A DNA stretch of 64,000 nt from FEN-1297 sp963834015. Its GTDB lineage: Bacteria; Bacteroidota; Ignavibacteria; Ignavibacteriales; Ignavibacteriaceae. Positions 20,257-29,112 of this stretch are shown in pieces. The stretch is taken from assembly GCA_963834015.1 (NCBI GenBank), contig CAWIAG010000003.1:682001-746000 (forward strand). Direction: 5' to 3'. Under the pieces are notes generated by a model. The model was not told the DNA's origin. It ran no database searches and saw only the letters and a list, made by a program, of their open reading frames with translations. The first letter of the stretch is position 1. Every line of letters starts with the position of its first letter. The position numbers were made by a program, and so were the translations under genes.

Positions 20257-20980
20257 ATGATTGAGAATTTAATAATAAGACAAGCAACTGCGGATGACAT
20301 TGATTTTATTATTAAGACAATTATAGAATCAGATAAAAGCAGTACTGATGTAATAAGCGCATGTAATATATTTTCACTCTCCGAATCAGAATATAAAGAA
20401 ATATTAAAAAATATACTCGCAGAGAGTATCGGGAACAATGAATATGACATTAATGGCTATTTGATTGCAGAACTTGAAAACAGAAAGTTAGGCGCTTTGG
20501 CTTCCTGGTTCGAAGGTCTTGATGGAATATCAAATAGTGTAATAAAATCCAACCTGTTATTTTCTTTTATTGACAGAGAAAAGCTGATCAAGAATAAAGA
20601 TCGGATGCATTTGGTTAATGCATTAACTTTAAATAGAGAACAAAAAACAATCCAGCTTGAATATGCTTACGTTGTTGAAGAGAAACGGAGACAAAAAATA
20701 TTTACCACATTAATAATTGAAAGCATAAGAAAAAACTTCAATTTTGGCTATAAATCAAACGTTCAAGCCATGCTTTATCCTAATAATTATAAATCATTTA
20801 ATGCCTTTGAAAAATTAGGCTTTAAAGTTAAAGCTGAAAAAAAAATCAGATAACCCAGAAATTCGCAAATTTTTTGCTTACAATTCAAAAGTACTAATGG
20901 AATTAGATAGGGATTCAGCAGAAAAATTAATCGATTCACCACTCGAATTGATATCAATAAACAATTCAATAAGTATATAA
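20257..20980 (+). CDS. GNAT acyltransferase paralogue 1, frameshifted at an A9 run
   Basis: About 240 residues when repaired. The first frame ends at 20853, but skipping one A in the A9 run at 20837-20845 continues in register as EKKSDNPEIRKFFAYNSKVL and then MELDRDSAEK, to a stop at 20980. This matches the C-termini of the paralogues at 25537 and 33752 (PFNEKVLLEM and PFNTKVLLEI). N-terminus: IRQATADDIDFIIKTIIESD. The central strand IQLEYAYVVEEKRRQK corresponds to GNAT motif A, but the Gly found in the paralogues (FRRKG, FRRQG) is Lys here, so acyl-CoA binding may be weakened. A ribosome site (AAAAGGAA) precedes the ATG. The shift may be slippage, phase variation or a sequencing indel. Confidence 0.72.
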
Positions 20981-21160
20981 TCGGCTAAGATCGTATACCA
21001 ATATTTTACTAATCATTTTATAAACATGATAGTCTACTCGATGCTTACCGGATAAACATTTTATGTGATATTACTTTGATTACGTTATAATTTTTGTTAT
21101 CAATGCATCTAGATGGATGTTTAATTTTTGATAATTGGTTATTAATTAAATAAGGAAAAA

Positions 21161-22105
21161 ATGGCAAGAATATTTGGAATTATCGGCGGGGGTAAAATGG
21201 TAATAGAGTGCATTAATCATATTCTTTCTTTTGAAGGTACTGCTATTCCATTTGTAATCTATGATCCTGATATGGATGTAAATGAAAACCTGATTGAATA
21301 TTGCTATGAAAAAAAAATTCATTCATTCGGATTCAGAAAAATAAATTCACCCGAATGTATAGATATCATCCGGTCTGCAGCACCGGATATAATTTTTAGT
21401 ATGAGTAATTTCAAAATAATAAAAAAAGAAATGATTGAAATTCCAAAATTTGGAATAATAAATTTTCATAATGGTCCTGTTCCACTTTATAGAGGTCTTA
21501 ATGTAGTTTCCTGGGCAATTTTCAACGGTGAAAGTTCTTACGGCGTCAGTTGGCATTATGTTGATGAAGGAATTGATACAGGAGCAGTAATTGCTCAAAC
21601 AATGTTTGATGTAGATGCCAATGAAACAGCCGGACGATTACTTGTAAAATGCGTAATTGGAGGACTTAAGCTCTTTAGAGAGATATTTATCTATTTATAT
21701 AATGGAAATATAGATAAACTCAATCAGAATGGGCCGCAAACTTATTACTCATCTAAAGATAAACCGGAAAATAACGGGGTTCTCAATTTTAATTGGCCGT
21801 TTCAGAAAATAGACCGCATGGTAAGAGGTTTGAATTATATTCCATTTAAAAATAATTATATGTATGCAAGGTTGCTTTCCGACAGTACCAAAATCATAGT
21901 AAACGAAGTCTCAAAAGTTGATAGCGTAAACTCAAATTATCCGCCAGGTAAAATTTTAAAATTAGACAAAGAACAGCTTTATATAAAGTGTTCTGATGGA
22001 ATTGTCAGCATAAATGAATTAATGGATGATGAACACGAAAGTCTAACACCTTTTGATGTTTCAAGGATTCTTAATTTAAAAGAGGGAGATATTATTTCAG
22101 GATAG
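21161..22105 (+). CDS. Formyltransferase family protein (Fmt/ArnA-like)
   Basis: A 314-residue cytoplasmic enzyme expected to move a formyl group from 10-formyl-tetrahydrofolate to an amine. The catalytic triad region is intact: NFHNGPVPLYRGLN (Asn and His) and GVSWHYVDEGIDTGAVIAQ (Asp). The N-terminus FGIIGGGKMVIECI replaces the usual Fmt opening, and a C-terminal OB-like domain (about 210-314) follows. It is not the housekeeping Met-tRNA formyltransferase: the sequence is more like enzymes that formylate amino sugars or amino-acid intermediates. It lies between the first GNAT gene and the adenylation enzyme on the same strand, so it probably tailors the product of the same pathway. Start has a good AAGGAAAA site. 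Confidence 0.82.
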   Translation: MARIFGIIGGGKMVIECINHILSFEGTAIPFVIYDPDMDVNENLIEYCYEKKIHSFGFRKINSPECIDIIRSAAPDIIFSMSNFKIIKKEMIEIPKFGIINFHNGPVPLYRGLNVVSWAIFNGESSYGVSWHYVDEGIDTGAVIAQTMFDVDANETAGRLLVKCVIGGLKLFREIFIYLYNGNIDKLNQNGPQTYYSSKDKPENNGVLNFNWPFQKIDRMVRGLNYIPFKNNYMYARLLSDSTKIIVNEVSKVDSVNSNYPPGKILKLDKEQLYIKCSDGIVSINELMDDEHESLTPFDVSRILNLKEGDIISG

Positions 22106-22319
22106 AATTATTTTATAATATAATTTTTCTATTATCAACTGAAAAATAAAAATGTATTCTTATGCTATTATTCTAGATTAAATATATATCTATAATTAAG
22201 TTTTCATGCAAGCATATAAAGAATATGCTATCTTCTGATAAATATTACTTCCAAAATTATCTCAAATTTGTCGCTGCAGACTGGAATTTTCATCTGTAGG
22301 ATTATTTTATCAGTATTTT
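22106..22319. other. Intergenic region after the formyltransferase
   Basis: No gene seen. An imperfect terminator-like hairpin (AGCATAT, AAAGA loop, ATATGCT at 22211-22229) lacks a T run. Together with the fragment at 22320-22508 it makes a 403-bp space between convergent genes. Confidence 0.4.
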
Positions 22320-22508
22320 CTATCCGGAATGTTTGAAATAGCAGACTGTCATGCCAACTAAGGCTGAGAGTATAATAGTTTGCAAAATTGCAAGAAGCAG
22401 TAAGAAAATTACCGGAACTCTCAAACCACCAATATCTATATAACGTTGACCTGCCCTTCTTTATCTATATTAAGATCAATTATTTTGGACGGATTTAAAA
22501 ATTCATAT
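22320..22508 (-). pseudogene. Possible membrane-protein fragment downstream of the epimerase
   Basis: Directly after the epimerase stop, one minus-strand frame reads EFLNPSKIIDLNIDKEGQ. A second frame, entered by a one-base shift, reads RYIDIGGLRVPVIFLLLLA and continues into a hydrophobic helix ILQTIILSALVG before stopping at 22320. Together they look like a short soluble tail plus one transmembrane helix. There is no complete reading frame; it may be a small membrane protein broken by a frameshift, or chance. The rest of the gap (22106-22319) holds only a weak AGCATAT/ATATGCT hairpin at 22211-22229. Confidence 0.3.
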
Positions 22509-23540
22509 TTAATTTTCACCAAGCTTCTTTACCCCTATCCCCGGCAAGCCGCTTAAGGTAATTTTACCATTAATTATTTTTGTTCCTTCAAATACGTCAT
22601 TTTTTATTAATAAAGCTCCATCAAGGTCGGCAAAATCTACTAATGGTGAGAGATGGGATGCAGCTGATATTGAACACGATGTTTCGGTCATACAGCCCAG
22701 CATGACTTTTAGCCCTATTGCTTTAGCAAGTAATATCATCTTATAAGCTTCTCTTAAACCGGTACATTTCATTAGTTTAATATTTATACCTGAGAAAACA
22801 TCTTTTGATTTTATAACGTCTTCAAGTCTCTTTATAGATTCATCGGCAATAATAGGAAGTGGACTCCATTTAGTAAGCCAAGCGGTATCTTTCAGCCTAT
22901 CTTTCGAAAACGGCTGCTCTACAAGTTTTACATTATGTGCCTTTAACCAATATACCATGTCTAGTGCCTGTTCCCTGTCGTCCCAGCCCTGGTTTACATC
23001 CACAATAATCGGTTTACGTGTAATGGTTCTGATAGTCTCTATAATTTCTTTATCATTATTTTTACCCAGTTTAACTTTTAATATTTTATATTCCATGGCT
23101 TCATCAACTTTTTCTTTTATTCGATCAGGAGAATCAATCCCGATTGTAAAGGATGTATATGGAGTATTTGCGTCATTAAGTCCCCAAATATTGCATAAAG
23201 GTTGATTCATCATTTTGCCGGTTAAGTCATGGAGAGCGATATCTATAGAAGCTTTAGCGGCTGTATTGCCCGGAGCAATTTCATCCACTTCAGTTAATAT
23301 TGTTTCAAGGTCAAACACATTATTATAACCTGTCAGGTCCACCTTTGAGAGGAATTCAATAACTGAGGAATGTGATTCTCCAAGATACGGGGGCATGGAG
23401 GCTTCACCGAAACCTGTATAGCCCTCATATTCAATCTCCGTTAATATAACAGGAGTTGTAGAACGTGAATATGAAGCTATCGTAAAAACATTTTTTAGCT
23501 CCAGTGTATATGGGTAATATTTTAATTTAAGTCCGCGCAT
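22509..23540 (-). CDS. Dipeptide epimerase (L-Ala-D/L-Glu epimerase type), enolase superfamily
   Basis: A 343-residue member of the muconate-lactonizing subgroup of the enolase superfamily. Seen: the KxK base motif in ILKVKLGKNND, metal-binding Asp/Glu/Asp in IVDVNQGW, KLVEQPF and IIADESI, the second Lys in INIKLMKCTGL, and the DLDGALLI substrate motif that marks Ala-Glu epimerases. It would epimerise L-Ala-D-Glu from recycled murein peptides so that it can be hydrolysed, or another dipeptide. It is on the minus strand between two plus-strand genes of the biosynthetic region, so a role in that pathway is possible but not shown. Confidence 0.88.
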   Translation of the reverse strand: MRGLKLKYYPYTLELKNVFTIASYSRSTTPVILTEIEYEGYTGFGEASMPPYLGESHSSVIEFLSKVDLTGYNNVFDLETILTEVDEIAPGNTAAKASIDIALHDLTGKMMNQPLCNIWGLNDANTPYTSFTIGIDSPDRIKEKVDEAMEYKILKVKLGKNNDKEIIETIRTITRKPIIVDVNQGWDDREQALDMVYWLKAHNVKLVEQPFSKDRLKDTAWLTKWSPLPIIADESIKRLEDVIKSKDVFSGINIKLMKCTGLREAYKMILLAKAIGLKVMLGCMTETSCSISAASHLSPLVDFADLDGALLIKNDVFEGTKIINGKITLSGLPGIGVKKLGEN

Positions 23541-23948
23541 AATATTTAATACTATTTCTACTTAATTTAAATAGATAATTTTTTCCATACAGGTTGTCTA
23601 ACTGAGAAACTTGAGATATATAATCAGTACACAAAATTACTCTGAAAAGAAAATTAGTACAAGTAAATCTCATACTGAGCTAAATATTATTCCTATGGAT
23701 TTTTATGAGACACATGCAGTTTTTAAAATGGCTTTAATGATCTTAAGAGGTAGTTATAATAATTGGTACAATTTTGGTTGAATAAATAGTATTAAAGTCT
23801 ATAAATGCAGGAATAATATTAACTTACAATACTTTTATTATATATTTGCATACTTTATATTGTAATTACAATTTGCAGATAGTATTTATTTCTTGAAATT
23901 GCTTATACATGTTAATTTACATTTTTACATCATGGAGATCCTAATTAA
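23541..23948. other. Divergent intergenic region, 408 bp
   Basis: Separates the epimerase (minus) from the adenylation enzyme (plus). No reading frame of note. It contains the 14-bp perfect palindrome listed separately. The adenylation gene has a good Shine-Dalgarno (GGAGATCC) upstream of its ATG. Confidence 0.5.
23859..23872. promoter_or_regulatory. 14-bp perfect palindrome, candidate operator of the adenylation gene
   Basis: ATTGTAATTACAAT reads identically on both strands and lies 76 nt upstream of the adenylation start, a typical site for a dimeric regulator. No regulator gene is nearby. In DNA this AT-rich a chance palindrome cannot be excluded. Confidence 0.3.
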
Positions 23949-25468
23949 ATGCTGGATAAAGTTCAAAATTCTTATTTAAAATTTCCCGATAGAAATGCAT
24001 TCAACATTAATGGCAGCTATTATTCTTATTCCTTTTTTGCTCAAATTGTATCCAATATAAGGGCATACCTCGAAACAAATTGCAGCAAGAGTGAAAAATT
24101 GATCGGGCTTATCGCGAGGCAGGCATCTGATATAGAAACCTACTCAGCAATTTATGGCTGCATGTTTGCCGGATTCGGTTATGTACCTATAAAACCGGAA
24201 AATCCCTTAAATCGTAATTCTTCTATACTAGAGCAAACGGGGATTAAAACAATATTATGCAAAAAATCAGATGAAACTATTGAAACAATTGCACATACTA
24301 ACGGAGCAAAAGTTATAAGTATTGAAGATCTGCCGAATGTACCAATAAATTTAACTCCACCTGTGGTAGATGAAAATGAAATTGCATACCTGCTCTTTAC
24401 ATCGGGAAGTACAGGCGTACCAAAAGGTGTTCCTATAACAAGAAAAAATTTGAGCTCATTTGTTAATGCATTCACTAAACTTGGCTACAATGTTAACGAA
24501 AACGACAGATTTATGCAGATGTTTGAATTAACATTTGATTTTTCAGTAGTTTGCTATACGGTGCCTATATGTTCCGGGGCATGTGTTTATACTGTTCCTT
24601 CCGAAGGTGTAAAATTTGCAAATGTTTATATGGCAATGGAGGAACACGAAATTACATTTGCATGCCTTGTCCCTTCTGTACTTTCATATTTAAAACCTTA
24701 CTTTGACGAAATAAAACTTGAAAAAATGAGATACTCCCTTTTCTGCGGAGAAACTCTGCTGAATGATATTGCAGAAGGATGGAGTAACTGCACACCAAAT
24801 GCTAATATTATTAATGCCTACGGTCCTACTGAGGCTACGGTGTTTTGTTTAATTTATGAATGGCAAAAGGAAAATTCAAAAAAGAAATCCTTTAACGGCG
24901 GTGTATGTATAGGAAAGTCAATGGCGGACATGAATGCAGTTATTATTGACGAAGATCAAAAGCTACTTGCCCAAGGTGAAAAAGGAGAACTCTGTCTTGC
25001 CGGCATGCAGGTTACTCCCGGTTATTGGAAAGATGATGAAAAAAATTCAAAAACATTTTTTAAAACCTTATTTAAAGGAAAAGAGGAGATTTTTTACAAG
25101 ACGGGCGACCTTGCCTTCCAGGATGAGGAAGGCGATTTTATGTATGCAGGAAGATTAGATAATCAAATAAAAATTCAAGGCTTTCGCATTGAACTTGGAG
25201 AGATTGAGCATTTTGCACGCGAGTTTTAAAAACAGTAAATGTTGTGGCTATAGCATTCAATAATAATTCAGGAGCAATGCAAATTAATTTATTTATTGAA
25301 AATTATACCGGCAGTGTAAAAGATGTAGAAAATTATTTAAAGACAAGAATTCCTGAATACATGATACCTTCGAATATTATAAACATTCCTGGTTTTCCTT
25401 TAAATGCTAATGGAAAAATTGATCGGAAAATTTTGACAAAGATTGGGCAGGATTTACAGGTAAAATAA
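23949..25468 (+). CDS. Stand-alone amino-acid adenylation enzyme (NRPS A-domain / DltA-like), one frameshift
   Basis: About 506 residues when repaired, the length of DltA-like free adenylation domains. The core motifs are present: LLFTSGSTGVPKGVPITRKN (A3), INAYGPTEATVF (A5), FYKTGDLAF (A7), GRLDNQIKIQGFRIELGEIE (A8) and, after the shift, NANGKIDRKIL (A10 with the catalytic Lys). The frame breaks at 25224-25232: adding one base to the T4 run gives EHFAREFLKTVNVVAIAF and joins the last 74 residues. It would activate an amino or hydroxy acid with ATP and load it onto one of the carrier proteins of the adjacent operon. The substrate cannot be predicted by eye. Start chosen for GGAGAT 8 nt upstream. 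Confidence 0.85.
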
Positions 25469-25536
25469 TTTTATGAAGTTAGACGACAAAATTATAGTTG
25501 ATGGGAAATCCTTGATTAAACATTATAGGAAAATGA

Positions 25537-26220
25537 ATGGAAAACCTGGTAATTACACAGGCATCAAAAAACGAACTTGATTTCATCATTGAAACCATAA
25601 TTGAGGCTGATAAAAGCAGTACGAACATTATCAGCGCTTGCAATATATTGAATGTTTCTGAACAGGAGTACAGGAATATTTTAAATAATATTTTAAATGA
25701 AAACATTGAAGGCCAGGAATACAGTTTATCGGGTTTTATGGTTGCTAAATTAAACGGTATATCTATAGGGGCCTTAGGTTCGTGGGTAGAGGGTGCAGTT
25801 GGTGTTTCAAGCTATATTCTATACAGCAATATTTTACTTCATTATTTAAATAAAGAAAAAATTGCGAGCATTCTACAAAAGTTTAAAATTACAAAGGAAT
25901 TAAGTTTTAAGCGGGAAACCGGCACTATCCAATTTGAATATGCCTATGTTAAAGAAGAATTCAGGAGAAAAGGCGTCTATACAAAGCTAATGATTGAAAG
26001 TATTAAAAAATTTTATCCGGAAAACAAAAAAATTTCCAAAGTGCAGGGTATTTGTTTCAAAGCGAATTACAAATCGCTTAATGCAGCTTTAAAACTTGGT
26101 TTCGAGATTCTTGAATCTAAGATATCTTACAATGAAGAGCTAAAAAAAATATTCCCTTTCAATGAAAAAGTTCTGTTGGAAATGAACAAGCAAAGGATTG
26201 ATGTAGTTTCAAAGTTGTAA
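25537..26220 (+). CDS. GNAT acyltransferase paralogue 2
   Basis: A 227-residue intact member of the GNAT set. It opens ITQASKNELDFIIETIIEAD, has IQFEYAYVKEEFRRKGVYTK (motif A with the acyl-CoA loop Arg-Arg-Lys-Gly) at about residues 130-150, and NYKSLNAALKLGFEI (motif B). It ends PFNEKVLLEMNKQ. The three paralogues share an acidic insertion after the first strand (SSTNIISACNIL) that I do not know from well-studied GNATs. It follows the adenylation gene by 68 nt and ends 2 nt before the convergent VOC gene, so there is no room for a terminator. Probably acylates an amine made by this pathway; donor could be acyl-CoA or acyl-ACP. Confidence 0.8.
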   Translation: MENLVITQASKNELDFIIETIIEADKSSTNIISACNILNVSEQEYRNILNNILNENIEGQEYSLSGFMVAKLNGISIGALGSWVEGAVGVSSYILYSNILLHYLNKEKIASILQKFKITKELSFKRETGTIQFEYAYVKEEFRRKGVYTKLMIESIKKFYPENKKISKVQGICFKANYKSLNAALKLGFEILESKISYNEELKKIFPFNEKVLLEMNKQRIDVVSKL

Positions 26221-26222
26221 AT

Positions 26223-26624
26223 TTAAGATTCAACTAATTCAAAAAGACCAAAAATTTTACTAAAAAGCCATGCAATTCTTTTTTTATTGAACGCTGCCGC
26301 TTCCACCGGTTTTGCAATGCAATGAAATCCATTTTTTCTGGCGGTTAGAATAGCCTCATCTAAATTTTTAACCCGAAAACATAAATGATAAAAGCTTTGG
26401 CCTTTTTCAAGTAACCTCGAAACCGGAGAATCATCACTCAAAGGTTCAACCAGTTCAATTTCAGCTCCATTCATATTTATAAATGCAACTTTAACTTTTT
26501 GTATTTCATCAATAATACTTATAATATCCGTATGTATCTCTTCTATTGACTTTACAGCAATACCAATATGGTCTAGTATTGCATCGCCGCCGAAAAAATT
26601 ATAATTGATTTTTTTTGATTTCAT
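26223..26624 (-). CDS. VOC (glyoxalase-like) protein resembling methylmalonyl-CoA epimerase
   Basis: A 133-residue vicinal-oxygen-chelate fold protein. Metal-site elements are visible: DHIGIAVKSIEE (His), AFINMNGAEIELVEP (Glu), FYHLCFRVKN (His) and GLFELVES (Glu) at the end. The order matches methylmalonyl-CoA epimerases, but the protein sits in an FkbH/KAS III/ACP operon, where similar VOC genes also occur in Bacteroidota glycan loci, so it may act on an acyl-ACP or acyl-CoA intermediate there. Last gene of the minus-strand operon, 6 nt after FkbH. Confidence 0.78.
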   Translation of the reverse strand: MKSKKINYNFFGGDAILDHIGIAVKSIEEIHTDIISIIDEIQKVKVAFINMNGAEIELVEPLSDDSPVSRLLEKGQSFYHLCFRVKNLDEAILTARKNGFHCIAKPVEAAAFNKKRIAWLFSKIFGLFELVES

Positions 26625-26630
26625 ATAATA

Positions 26631-28316
26631 TTAAGGATAATTGATAACTTCAATATTTGCAATTTCCGGAACCGGTTTTGATAAATCCCATAAAAATGAA
26701 TTTTCTTTTTCAATAAATGTGAAACCCGATTTTGAGATCCAAAAATCCAAACAAGGTTTATTTTTGGGGGTTGGCAGATAATTTGCAATTATCTTATCCA
26801 TTCCGTGTTTTTTTGAATATTGGATTACATGTTTCAGCATTATCTCTTCTATTTTTCTTCCCATAACCCTGCAACTTAAAATGAAGTCGAATATTCTTAT
26901 TGTTTTATTCTCTGATTCTATGCTAAGTATGCCGGTAAGCCCTGAGTTGCCGAATTTATCTGAAATACTGAATGTCCATAAATTATGATTGTTTTGATTG
27001 GCCCATGACAGAAGTTCTGTTTCTGTTAATCTTCTTGTAATTAAATTCATCTGATTGGTTTTATTCATCAACTGTGCAGTTCTTTGCAAATTCCGATTGT
27101 TTAAAGTTTCAATAATTACAACGGTCTTTAAGGACTCCAGCCAATCATCAATTGAATTTAACTCCGACTTTAAATTATTCCTGTCGTTTTCAGCAAGATA
27201 AAGTTTTGTACGCTCAAGATCCTCGTTTGAAATACCGTCAATATCAAAACAATTTAACTTATGCAAGGCTCTTGTATATTCTAATTTATTAGCAGGCCAT
27301 TCAGGTACAAATACTTCGGGAATCGACTGGCGGATCCTATCCCGTTCAACAGGGTTATCATCAATAAATACAACTGACTGAGGACCAATATTTACTCTTT
27401 TGAGAAGATTTAGGATGTTTTTCGATTTATCATCCCAATTAATTTCCCAACCAATAAAATCGTCCTTCTTCAATATCATTTCAGGATGTTTCATAATAGC
27501 TTCGAGTGCAATAGCTTCTTCATTCTTGCTTACTATAGCTAATAATATACCTTTTTCTTTTAACGCTTTTAATGCGGTCTGGAACTCGACAAAAGCTTCA
27601 CCCGTAAAATCATGTCCGCCTAATTTTATATTTTCCCATCCAGTATCTCCTACTATACCACCCCACAAAGTGTCATCCAAGTCCAGTATAATCATTTTTT
27701 TTGAATCGCCGCTAATTGTTTTTACAGCAGATTTCAACTCTTTCAGGGCTTGTTTAAAGACAGTATTATTAAAAGGCGTCTTACTTAGATACCATAATTT
27801 TGGATTAAAGGCGTCTTCACCGGCATTTCCAATCCATTTTTGAGAGTCCAATAAATATATATCTTTCCGGGCGTCAAAATTATCTGCTAATCTCAAATTC
27901 ATTCGCATAAGGCAATTTGATATTCCAAATTCACTCTTTAAATCACGAAGTCCGATTCCCCTGTAATAAGAAGGCATTGACCAGGAAACAATAAACAAAA
28001 ATTTAAATGCCTCTGAATATTTTATTACTGCATTGCAAAAATCATCTACCTCAGACATAATCGATGTGAACGGAGTGAGATGCCCGTTGATCAATTTATT
28101 GAACGAACCAATAACGGCCTGTGGCATCAGCCAGATAAATCCGAAATCATATTTCTCCGCCATATTATCGCCAAGTAATATATTCATCACTTGTCCATAA
28201 GGCGCCAAGGTAGTTTTGATTAAAGGGAATTCGGTATCATTATCTATATAATTTACGAAGTTTTGCAAATTAAAATTAGAGAGGAAGATACCCGTTAATT
28301 TAATCGGTGAATTCAT
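26631..28316 (-). CDS. FkbH-like HAD-IIIC protein (glyceryl-ACP synthase type)
   Basis: A 561-residue three-domain protein. An N-terminal SGNH-like region (about 1-190) precedes a HAD-IIIC domain with MIILDLDDTLWGGIVGD near residue 207 (DxDxT nucleophile), LAIVSKNEE, and VVFIDDNPVERDRI. A C-terminal GNAT-like domain (about 390-540) has FDFILSCRVMGRKIEEIML. Characterised FkbH proteins dephosphorylate 1,3-bisphosphoglycerate and place the glyceryl unit on an acyl carrier protein, giving the C3 unit of tetronates or methoxymalonyl units. The operon has two carrier proteins, two KAS III and an SDR, which agrees. It follows the unknown gene by 1 nt. Confidence 0.88.
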   Translation of the reverse strand: MNSPIKLTGIFLSNFNLQNFVNYIDNDTEFPLIKTTLAPYGQVMNILLGDNMAEKYDFGFIWLMPQAVIGSFNKLINGHLTPFTSIMSEVDDFCNAVIKYSEAFKFLFIVSWSMPSYYRGIGLRDLKSEFGISNCLMRMNLRLADNFDARKDIYLLDSQKWIGNAGEDAFNPKLWYLSKTPFNNTVFKQALKELKSAVKTISGDSKKMIILDLDDTLWGGIVGDTGWENIKLGGHDFTGEAFVEFQTALKALKEKGILLAIVSKNEEAIALEAIMKHPEMILKKDDFIGWEINWDDKSKNILNLLKRVNIGPQSVVFIDDNPVERDRIRQSIPEVFVPEWPANKLEYTRALHKLNCFDIDGISNEDLERTKLYLAENDRNNLKSELNSIDDWLESLKTVVIIETLNNRNLQRTAQLMNKTNQMNLITRRLTETELLSWANQNNHNLWTFSISDKFGNSGLTGILSIESENKTIRIFDFILSCRVMGRKIEEIMLKHVIQYSKKHGMDKIIANYLPTPKNKPCLDFWISKSGFTFIEKENSFLWDLSKPVPEIANIEVINYP

Positions 28317-28317
28317 T

Positions 28318-28782
28318 TTAATAAAATATTAAATGTGTATTTAATGAAATTTTATAGTTACTGTAAGGGAGTGAAATAGTTTTGATATTTCTAATTGTTG
28401 ATGATATTTTCTTAACTTCATCTACTAATCGGCCTGCAATAGATTCTTCTGTGAATTCGCCTGAAAACGAACAATTTTCATCAATTGCAATGTGGATAAT
28501 CTTCATATTGGAAGAAAAATCCCTAAAAAAAATAATAACACCTAAAAGAACTGCATTATCACTATCATCATCAAAAGCATACAATGTTTGGAATGATCTT
28601 ATCTTATCAAATGTAAAAATTATATCGTTATTATCGGAGGATATTTGCGGGATACCATATAACTCAATAGCTTCTTCAATTTTCTTCTTATATCTTTCCT
28701 GATGTGTGTTAAAAAAGAATATTCTTTCTATATCGCTTTTATATTTTACATTTAATTTTGATTTATAAAATATTTCGCGCAT
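28318..28782 (-). CDS. Unknown protein in the FkbH/KAS III operon
   Basis: A 154-residue cytoplasmic protein I do not recognise. It has no signal peptide and no membrane segment. A central part VLLGVIIFFRDFSSNMKIIH followed by AIDENCSFSGEF, then a helix with AGRLVDEVKKI, is reminiscent of a GNAT-like beta-strand/helix core without a visible acyl-CoA loop. The spacing (12 nt after the ACP gene, 1 nt before FkbH) makes it a genuine operon member; it may be a partner or chaperone of FkbH or of the carrier protein. Confidence 0.65.
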   Translation of the reverse strand: MREIFYKSKLNVKYKSDIERIFFFNTHQERYKKKIEEAIELYGIPQISSDNNDIIFTFDKIRSFQTLYAFDDDSDNAVLLGVIIFFRDFSSNMKIIHIAIDENCSFSGEFTEESIAGRLVDEVKKISSTIRNIKTISLPYSNYKISLNTHLIFY

Positions 28783-28794
28783 TATAATTCACTA

Positions 28795-29112
28795 TTAATC
28801 AAGAGATTCTTTATTTAATAAATTAAATATATAATCGGCAAACGAACCCACTGTTTTAAATGGAGAATTTTTAGGAGGCAGCGAAGCGCCGTCAGCAAGT
28901 GTGATAGTTTCTTTAAATTTCAATTCTATTTCCGATTCAGCCGAAACTATCAAATTGATCAGACCTAATGAATCCAATACGCCATTTTCACCATACAATA
29001 CAGCATTTTCTTTTTTGCTAACATCAATTTTATTTTTTAATTGTTCATTAAGTTCAATACAAATATTTATAATAATGGCTACTATTTCCTCTTTCATTTT
29101 TTTTCCCATCAA
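28795..29112 (-). CDS. Acyl carrier protein 2 of the operon
   Basis: A 105-residue carrier protein. The phosphopantetheine site is GVLDSLGLINLIVSAES, with the modified Ser in DSL. Residues after that (IELKFKETITLADGA) include an insertion before the last helix not seen in fatty-acid ACPs. The first codons overlap the SDR stop by 4 nt (ATGA). Its position next to FkbH makes it the likely acceptor of the glyceryl unit. Confidence 0.85.
   Translation of the reverse strand: MMGKKMKEEIVAIIINICIELNEQLKNKIDVSKKENAVLYGENGVLDSLGLINLIVSAESEIELKFKETITLADGASLPPKNSPFKTVGSFADYIFNLLNKESLD

Noticed and set aside
20067..20264. 65-codon hydrophobic frame ahead of GNAT 1
   Set aside because: Low-complexity Ile/Leu/Phe translation expected from AT-rich DNA; no ribosome site, and it overlaps the GNAT start.
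27400..27843. 147-codon plus-strand frame
   Set aside because: Antisense to the HAD domain of FkbH; Ser/Phe/Ile-rich shadow.
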